Source: Sphingomonadaceae bacterium (GTDB taxonomy: Bacteria > Pseudomonadota > Alphaproteobacteria > Sphingomonadales > Sphingomonadaceae). Taken from it: a stretch of 11,243 bases of DNA. Below the pieces are notes generated by a model. That model saw only the letters and a program-made list of their open reading frames with translations. It ran no database searches and had not been told where the DNA came from. Shown here piece after piece: positions 6,587-11,243 of this stretch (position 1 is the stretch's first letter; each line of letters starts with the position of its first letter). The stretch spans positions 1 through 11,243 of the forward strand of contig JAFARM010000315.1 of the NCBI GenBank assembly GCA_019245455.1. The letters run 5' to 3'. Made by a program: the position numbers and the translations under genes.

Positions 6587-7968
6587 GCCGCCCCCTCGAT
6601 CCGGCGATAGGGATCGAAGATGCGCGGATCGAGGTCGATCCCGCGCGCGCTCAGCACTTCCATGAACTTGGGGCGGATACCGGTCGGCTTCATCTCGCCG
6701 ATGACCATGCGGTTGGCGTCGATGCCGCGGCGTTCGAAGCGGAAGATTTCCTGCATCAGGACCGTGTCGCCTTCCATGCCGGTGACCTCGGCCAGGCTCG
6801 TCAGGCGACGGCGGCCGTCGCTCAGCCGCTCGAGCTGGAGGACGACGTGGATCGCCGAGGCGATCTGCTCGCGCGCCGACCGCGGGCTGATGTCGATGCC
6901 GCTCATGCCGATCATCTGCTCGACGCGGCTCAAGGCATCGCGCGCGGTGTTGGCGTGCACCGTCGTCATCGAGCCGTCGTGGCCGGTGTTCATCGCCTGG
7001 AGCATATCGAACGCCTCGCCCGAGCGGATTTCGCCCAGGATGACGCGGTCGGGACGCATCCGGAGCGCGTTCTTGACGAGGTCGCGCTGCGTGATCTCCC
7101 CGCGCCCTTCGACATTGGCCGGCCGGGTTTCCAGCCGCACGACGTGGCGCTGCTGCAGCTGCAGCTCGGCCGAATCCTCGATGGTGACGATGCGCTCGCT
7201 GCCGTCGATCGACGCCGACATGGCGTTGAGCATCGTCGTCTTGCCCGACCCCGTGCCGCCCGAAATCAGGACGTTGCGTCGCGCCTGCACGATCCCGCGC
7301 AGCACCATCGCCGCTTCCGGCGGCATCGAGCCGTAGGTGACGAGCTTGTCCATGTCGATCGGGGTCTTGGAGAACTTGCGGATCGACAGGATTGCGCCGT
7401 CGACCGCCAGCGGCGGCACGATGGCGTTGATGCGGCTGCCGTCGGGCAGGCGGGCGTCGACCATCGGCGAACTCTCGTCGATGCGGCGGCCCACGCCCGA
7501 CACGATCTTCCCGATGATCCGCATCAGGTGGCGCTCGTCGGCGAAGCGCGTCCGCGTCTCCTCGATCTTGCCGCGGCGTTCGACGAACACGATCGACGCC
7601 GTGTTGACCATGATGTCGGTGACCGACGGATCCTTGAGCAGGGGTTCAAGCGGCCCGAGGCCGAGCAGTTCGTCGAGGATGTCCTCGACCAGCTGCTTGC
7701 GCTCGGCGAGGTTGAGCGCGTGGTTGACCTCCTTCAGCATCTCGACGACGAGGTCGCCGATCTCGCGGCCGACCTGCTCGCGCGTCATCGTCTCGAGCGC
7801 GGCGAGGTTGATCCGCTCGATCAGCTTCTGGTGAAGCTCGACCTTCATCTCGGTCAGTTTGTCGTTGCGGTCGGGCTCGACGACCTTCGGCCGCGTGTCG
7901 ACGGCGGGGAGCGTCGGCGCGGCGGCGGGGGCGGCGGGTTCCGCCTGGCGGCGCGTCGACCAGATCAC
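6583..7968 (-). CDS. cpaF: CpaF/TadA pilus assembly ATPase (secretion superfamily)
   Basis: This cytoplasmic hexameric ATPase of the PilT/VirB11/GspE superfamily drives Flp pilus polymerisation (and, in Caulobacter, retraction). It has 461 residues. The N-terminal domain runs to about residue 200, with a Pro/Ala-rich leader (1-30) and the L-G-L-G-P-L-E-P-L-L segment near 102-111. The ATPase core shows all four signatures: Walker A G-G-T-G-S-G-K-T-T (237-245), the Asp box I-V-T-I-E-D (260-265), Walker B R-V-I-L-G-E-I-R (308-315, glutamate E313), and the His box G-H-D-G-S-M-T-T-V-H-A-N (329-340). All catalytic positions look intact. Translation starts at GTG (7968-7966), overlapping the cpaE stop as GTGA, with GAGG seven bases upstream. 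cpaE before it and tadB after it confirm the Tad identity. Confidence 0.97.
   Translation of the reverse strand: MIWSTRRQAEPAAPAAAPTLPAVDTRPKVVEPDRNDKLTEMKVELHQKLIERINLAALETMTREQVGREIGDLVVEMLKEVNHALNLAERKQLVEDILDELLGLGPLEPLLKDPSVTDIMVNTASIVFVERRGKIEETRTRFADERHLMRIIGKIVSGVGRRIDESSPMVDARLPDGSRINAIVPPLAVDGAILSIRKFSKTPIDMDKLVTYGSMPPEAAMVLRGIVQARRNVLISGGTGSGKTTMLNAMSASIDGSERIVTIEDSAELQLQQRHVVRLETRPANVEGRGEITQRDLVKNALRMRPDRVILGEIRSGEAFDMLQAMNTGHDGSMTTVHANTARDALSRVEQMIGMSGIDISPRSAREQIASAIHVVLQLERLSDGRRRLTSLAEVTGMEGDTVLMQEIFRFERRGIDANRMVIGEMKPTGIRPKFMEVLSARGIDLDPRIFDPYRRIEGAA
6591..6597 (-). promoter_or_regulatory. Ribosome-binding site deciding the GTG start of tadB
   Basis: On the minus strand GAGGGGG ends four bases before the GTG at 6586-6584, within the last codons of cpaF. 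It supports the GTG start, which also gives the normal TadB N-terminus. Confidence 0.6.
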
Positions 7969-9155
7969 GCGGCGGCCTCGGCTTTAAGGGCGGGGACGAG
8001 CCCGGCAACGATCGCCTTCAGGTCCTTCTCGACGCGGCTGCGCGCCTTGATCGCGGCCAGCGGCTTGCCGCGATCGATCGCCGTGCTGACGGTCGGATAA
8101 TCGTTGGCGACGGCAAAATCGATGCGGCGGCCGAGCAGCGTCTGCGTCTCGCTGAGGTCGATCGCGCCGAACATCGGATGGGTGACGCGGTTGACGACGA
8201 CGCGCAGGCGGTCGGCAAAGCCGTTGGCGGCGATGATCTCGACCTGGCGGCGCGCCTGGTGGATGCCGGGAACGGTGAGCGCCGTCACCATCAGCGCCGC
8301 GTCGGCAACCTCGACGACGCGCATCGACCATGTCGTCCACGCGGTCGGCAGGTCGACGAGGACGATGTCGTACGCCTGGGTCGCCAGCGCCAGGATCTTG
8401 TCGACGATCTCCGGCGACACGGCGTCCAGGGGCAGGATGTCGGCCGGCGCGGCGATGACGCTCAACCCCGACGCGTGGAGCTGGGCGACGTTGCGCAGCA
8501 GGTCGACGTCGAGCCGCGCGCCGGCGTCGAGCAGGTCGGCGACGCCGAGCTGGGTGCCGAGATCGAGGTAGAGCGCGGCATTGCCGAACTGCAGGTCGAA
8601 ATCGATCAGGCAGACCCGCGCTGACGCCGCCCACAGGATTCCCATCTGGACCGCCGTCGCCGTCGTGCCGCAGCCGCCGATCGCCCCGGTCACGGCGACG
8701 ATCTTGCCCTTGGGCGGCAGCGGGCCGGCGGCGGGCCGCGGGGCACCCGGCGTCGGGGCGACGGCGCTGTCGAGTTCGTCGGGCGTGAAGTGGAGCGGCA
8801 GCACGTCGGCCGCGCCGCTGCGCAGGGCAAGCCGCGTTGCCGCGACCGTCAGGTTGCGGACGGCAGCAACGACCGGCACGCGTCCCGCCTGGCCGCGGAC
8901 GAAGCGCGCGAAGTCGGCCAGGCTGGCGGCGTCCTCGGGATCGACCTCGACGATCACGGCCTCCGCCTGCCGCAGCGCCGGGGCGGCGGACGGGATGCCC
9001 GACAGGCCGCGGCTGTCGATCGTCAGCCGGTGCTTGCCCCAGCCGCCGGTGCCGAGCGCTGCGGTCGGGGTCGACGGCTCGACGATCAGCAGAACGCGCA
9101 GTCCATCGCTGCCGGGCAAGGGCTCGGGGCGCAGCGCCTGGACGTTTCCGGACAC
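7965..9155 (-). CDS. cpaE: CpaE/TadZ, atypical MinD/ParA-like pilus localisation protein
   Basis: CpaE/TadZ proteins place the Tad apparatus at the pole and are related to MinD/ParA ATPases. This one has 396 residues. Residues about 18-135 form a receiver-like (atypical response-regulator) domain, followed by a Pro-rich linker (134-149) and the ATPase-like domain. The P-loop region reads G-A-I-G-G-C-G-T-T (157-165): the glycine scaffold is kept, but the signature lysine before G-G is isoleucine and the catalytic lysine is threonine. The A' motif L-I-D-F-D-L-Q-F-G-N (183-192) and the Walker B-like I-V-L-V-D-L-P (264-270) are present. The GTG start (9155-9153) shares one base with the TAG of the preceding gene. 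The only purine-rich candidate upstream, GAGCGG, is weak, so coupling is likely. The TGA overlaps the GTG of cpaF. Confidence 0.94.
   Translation of the reverse strand: MSGNVQALRPEPLPGSDGLRVLLIVEPSTPTAALGTGGWGKHRLTIDSRGLSGIPSAAPALRQAEAVIVEVDPEDAASLADFARFVRGQAGRVPVVAAVRNLTVAATRLALRSGAADVLPLHFTPDELDSAVAPTPGAPRPAAGPLPPKGKIVAVTGAIGGCGTTATAVQMGILWAASARVCLIDFDLQFGNAALYLDLGTQLGVADLLDAGARLDVDLLRNVAQLHASGLSVIAAPADILPLDAVSPEIVDKILALATQAYDIVLVDLPTAWTTWSMRVVEVADAALMVTALTVPGIHQARRQVEIIAANGFADRLRVVVNRVTHPMFGAIDLSETQTLLGRRIDFAVANDYPTVSTAIDRGKPLAAIKARSRVEKDLKAIVAGLVPALKAEAAA
7976..7979 (-). promoter_or_regulatory. Ribosome-binding site of the cpaF GTG start
   Basis: On the minus strand GAGG lies seven bases before the GTG at 7968-7966, inside the last codons of cpaE. 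It supports the GTG start in the GTGA overlap. Confidence 0.5.
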
Positions 9156-9463
9156 TATTGCGGGCCGCTCTCGATCAGCGGGATCGACACGGTCGGCTGG
9201 TCGCTGGAGCCGCCCTGGCCGCCGACGTCGGTATGGCCGTTGGTCTTGAGCAGCGGCTTCAGTTTACCCGTCTGGTACCGGATCGCCGCGTCGGCGGCGC
9301 GCTGGCCACTGGTGCCGGGCAGCGGCAGGCCGGTGTAGTCGGGGTGGTGATGGATAACCTGAGCGGCGATATCGGCGCGGACCGTACTGCCGAGATCGGG
9401 GTCGGGCCCGGCGTAAGCCGCGGCGGGAAGCAGCAGAACCGCGAGAAGGAGGAACCTGGTCAT
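9155..9463 (-). CDS. Small secreted protein of unknown family in the CpaD position
   Basis: I do not recognise this 102-residue protein. Residues 1-18 form a clear signal peptide (M-T-R-F, a leucine-rich core, A-Y-A cleavage site), leaving a mature chain of about 84 residues. That chain is polar, cysteine-free and without a membrane anchor, so a periplasmic or outer-membrane-associated location is expected. Visible features are a triple histidine followed by P-D-Y (38-43), a Pro/Gly turn segment L-P-L-P-G (46-50), a likely helix (54-68), G-H-T-D-V (76-80), a glycine-rich run, and the end P-L-I-E-S-G-P-Q. Its ATG overlaps the cpaC stop (ATGA) and its TAG shares one base with the cpaE start, so it is co-translated with the secretin and the localiser. 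Many alphaproteobacterial loci have cpaD here (about 200 residues, usually a lipoprotein), but I see neither the length nor the lipobox of CpaD. An open frame upstream of this ATG exists only inside cpaC and is not real coding. Confidence 0.8.
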   Translation of the reverse strand: MTRFLLLAVLLLPAAAYAGPDPDLGSTVRADIAAQVIHHHPDYTGLPLPGTSGQRAADAAIRYQTGKLKPLLKTNGHTDVGGQGGSSDQPTVSIPLIESGPQ

Positions 9464-10965
9464 TTCAGCACGTGTCCAATGTCGGCGTCGATGCCGCCGG
9501 GTTTGACGTCGGCCGGCAGCTTGGGCGGCGGCCCGCGGCGCTCGCTCTTGCCGTTCAGCAGGATGTCGACGTCGCTCGGCTGGCGGACGCGCTCGGTGGG
9601 AAGGGCGATCTGGTCGGGACGAACCGGCCGGACGATATGCGGCGTGACGACGATTACCAGCTCGGTTTCGTTGCGGTTGAAGTAGGTCGAGCGGAACAGC
9701 GCGCCGATGATCGGGATCTTGCCCAGCAGCGGGATCGCCTTGACCGTGTCGTTGAAGTCCGACTGGATCAGCCCGGCCATGGCGAAGGCTTCGCCGTCGC
9801 GCAGCTCGAGCGCGGTCTTGGCACGGCGGACCTTCAGCCCCGGGATGGTTACGCCCGACAGCTGGATGCCCGCGGTCTGGTCGAGCGAGCTGACCTCGGG
9901 CGCGACCGACAGGTTGATCAGGCCGTCGCCGACGACGGTCGGCACGAACGCCAGGCTGACGCCGAACTGCTTGAATTCGATCGACAAGCGGCCGAAGGCG
10001 TCGACCCCGGTAGGGACCGGGAACTCGCCGCCGGCCAGGAAGCTCGCGCTCTCGCCCGACAGCGCGACGAGGTTCGGCTGGGCGAGCGTGTGGATCAGCC
10101 CCTGTTGTTCCAGCGCGTCGATTTCGAACGACACGCCCGAACCAAGCAGGCCAACCTTGATCGCATAGGGGTTGGCGGCGGGGTTGATCGCGGGGACCGA
10201 GGCCGAGCCGTTGGCGACGCCGTAGGGCACTGCCGTCGGCGGCACGCCCCCGAAGGCAGCGGTCGGGACACTCGCCGCTTGGCCGGCGGTGACCGGAATA
10301 GGGATGGGGCTGGCATTGAAGAAGTTGAAATTGTTGATGCCCAGCTGCTTGACGGTGCCACGCGTCATCTCGGCGAAGCGCACCTCGAGCAGGACCTGCT
10401 GCGGCTCGTCGACCGTCAGCAGGTTGGCGACCTTCTTCGGCGCATAGGTTTCGGCGACCGTCGCGGCGCGCTCGGCGGCGCCGGCGCTCGAGACGTGGCC
10501 GTCCAGCACCAGCGCGTCGTTCGATACCGTCACGCCGATGCGTTCGTGCGGCAGCAGGTCGGCGAGCTGCCGCTTCAGCCCCTCGGCATCCGGCCCGACG
10601 ACGACGTCGATGACCGCGACCAAGGCCCCCTTGCGATCCAGGATGGTTAGATTGGTCGACCCGATCGCCTTGCCCTGGACGTAGATCGAGCTGACCGACG
10701 TCGGCATACAATCGGCGATGTCGTCGTTGCCGATAACCGCCTTGGCGAACGGCCGGTCGAGCCGCAGCGTCTGGCTCTTGTTCAGCGGGATGTTCATGAC
10801 GACGCCGCTGCGGGCGTCGACGACGGCCGACGGGGTGCTCGCGGCGATGCCGGCGCGTGCGTCCGCCCCGCCGAGTTCCGTGACGATTCCCGTGACCAGC
10901 GCGGTCACGGTGACGAAGGTGCGGGCGCGTCGCCCCGTGATCAGGTGGCGGATGCGGGGGGTCAT
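9460..10965 (-). CDS. cpaC: CpaC/RcpA outer-membrane secretin of the Flp pilus
   Basis: CpaC forms the outer-membrane ring through which the Flp pilus leaves the cell. It has 501 residues. There is a signal sequence with a long basic n-region (R4, R6, R12, R13, R15), a hydrophobic core at about 17-29 and probable cleavage near A36-A38. The N-terminal pilus-secretin domain spans about 53-125 (with R-P-F-A-K-A-V-I-G-N-D-D-I-A), a BON-like domain lies at about 128-188, and the secretin core at about 275-446. Diagnostic C-terminal motifs are I-P-L-L-G-K-I-P-I-I-G-A-L-F-R-S (411-426) and E-L-V-I-V-V-T-P-H-I-V (435-445). A Pro/Ala/Gly-rich stretch (about 217-268) separates the BON and secretin parts. 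A 55-residue tail follows the secretin core. The ATG overlaps the cpaB stop by four bases; no Shine-Dalgarno sequence is apparent, which favours coupling. Confidence 0.96.
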   Translation of the reverse strand: MTPRIRHLITGRRARTFVTVTALVTGIVTELGGADARAGIAASTPSAVVDARSGVVMNIPLNKSQTLRLDRPFAKAVIGNDDIADCMPTSVSSIYVQGKAIGSTNLTILDRKGALVAVIDVVVGPDAEGLKRQLADLLPHERIGVTVSNDALVLDGHVSSAGAAERAATVAETYAPKKVANLLTVDEPQQVLLEVRFAEMTRGTVKQLGINNFNFFNASPIPIPVTAGQAASVPTAAFGGVPPTAVPYGVANGSASVPAINPAANPYAIKVGLLGSGVSFEIDALEQQGLIHTLAQPNLVALSGESASFLAGGEFPVPTGVDAFGRLSIEFKQFGVSLAFVPTVVGDGLINLSVAPEVSSLDQTAGIQLSGVTIPGLKVRRAKTALELRDGEAFAMAGLIQSDFNDTVKAIPLLGKIPIIGALFRSTYFNRNETELVIVVTPHIVRPVRPDQIALPTERVRQPSDVDILLNGKSERRGPPPKLPADVKPGGIDADIGHVLK

Positions 10966-11243
10966 GGCGTGGGAACCGTATAATGGGTCGCCTCGCCGCC
11001 GCGGATGACCTCGATCGAGGGCTCGGCCGGTGCGGCGGCGTGGTGGACGGGCGCGCGGGCGCGGACCGGGACGATCGGGGCCGGCGCGCGGTGGATCGGG
11101 CCGTCGTGCAGGTCCTCGACGTGGAGCGAGGGGACGGCGCTGTGCATCGTGTCGGTCAGCGGGCGCAGCGCCAGCGCCAGCGTGCCGACGGTCTGGCCGA
11201 GCGTCAGCTTGGCGACCTGCGCCGGCGTCACCTCGAGCGTCGC
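10962..11243 (-). CDS. cpaB: CpaB/RcpC pilus assembly protein, C-terminal part only
   Basis: Ninety-three codons remain in frame from the right edge to the TGA at 10964-10962; the start lies outside the window. The stretch A-T-L-E-V-T-P-A-Q-V-A-K-L followed by G-T-L-A-L-A-L-R is the typical end of the CpaB/RcpC SAF-like domain. The protein closes with I-E-V-I-R-G-G-E-A-T, the usual C-terminal strand of this family. Between them is a His/Pro/Ala-rich linker of about 40 residues. CpaB is a periplasmic, inner-membrane-anchored protein thought to support or gate the secretin. Its position directly before cpaC is the standard one. The GTG at 11231 is an internal valine codon, not a start. No further domain content can be judged from this fragment. 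Confidence 0.9.
   Translation of the reverse strand, partial: ATLEVTPAQVAKLTLGQTVGTLALALRPLTDTMHSAVPSLHVEDLHDGPIHRAPAPIVPVRARAPVHHAAAPAEPSIEVIRGGEATHYTVPTP

Noticed and set aside
6847..8100. A 417-codon plus-strand open frame opposite cpaF and cpaE
   Set aside because: Its translation is an Arg/Asp/His-rich mirror of the conserved cpaF and cpaE codons, with no motif of its own.
9155..9463. Assignment of the small protein as CpaD
   Set aside because: Only the position supports it; length, lipobox and recognisable CpaD motifs are missing.
9472..10650. A 392-codon plus-strand open frame opposite cpaC
   Set aside because: It is the antisense shadow of the secretin gene and has the same biased composition.
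9464..10711. N-terminal extension of the small secreted protein giving a 518-residue frame
   Set aside because: The extension lies wholly inside cpaC in another frame, and the ATG at 9463 starts exactly at a good signal peptide.
1..11243. tRNA, rRNA, CRISPR array, insertion sequence or phage genes
   Set aside because: Nothing of this kind was seen on either strand. The window is filled by continuous chromosomal coding sequence of even composition.

Overview
The window is about 70% G+C and almost entirely coding. It looks like the chromosome of an alphaproteobacterium, most likely a sphingomonad. That placement is inferred from base composition, the cpaBC-cpaEF-tadBC gene order and the style of the proteins; no rRNA or other marker gene is present to confirm it.

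From the right edge to base 2241, everything on the minus strand reads as one tightly packed transcription unit: a tad/cpa locus for Flp-type (type IVc) pilus assembly. In transcription order it holds the 3' end of cpaB (cut by the window edge), cpaC (outer-membrane secretin), a 102-residue secreted protein of unknown family, cpaE/tadZ (atypical MinD/ParA-like localiser), cpaF/tadA (assembly ATPase), tadB and tadC (inner-membrane platform), two exported TPR proteins (TadD-like position) and cpaA (prepilin peptidase). Every junction overlaps or abuts: 4-base ATGA or GTGA overlaps, one 17-base overlap, and a largest gap of 2 bases. No internal promoter or terminator is evident. The operon promoter, the start of cpaB, the Flp pilin and any tadE/F/G pseudopilin genes are not in this window.

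From the left edge to base 2237, on the plus strand, is the C-terminal 744 residues of a very large alanine-rich coiled-coil protein. Its end resembles, from memory of the family, the C-terminal domain of the alphaproteobacterial polarity factor TipN. It converges on cpaA with only three bases between the stop codons.

The genes fit one machine. CpaA processes prepilins. CpaF powers assembly through TadB/TadC. CpaE places the apparatus, CpaC lets the fibre out, CpaB supports the secretin, and the TPR proteins probably assist secretin or platform assembly. The points worth a second look are the unknown small protein in the slot where CpaD is expected, the loss of both Walker A lysines in CpaE, the absence of any obvious lipoprotein pilotin, the long Ala/Pro-rich tail on one TPR protein, and the tail-to-tail pairing with a polarity-type protein.
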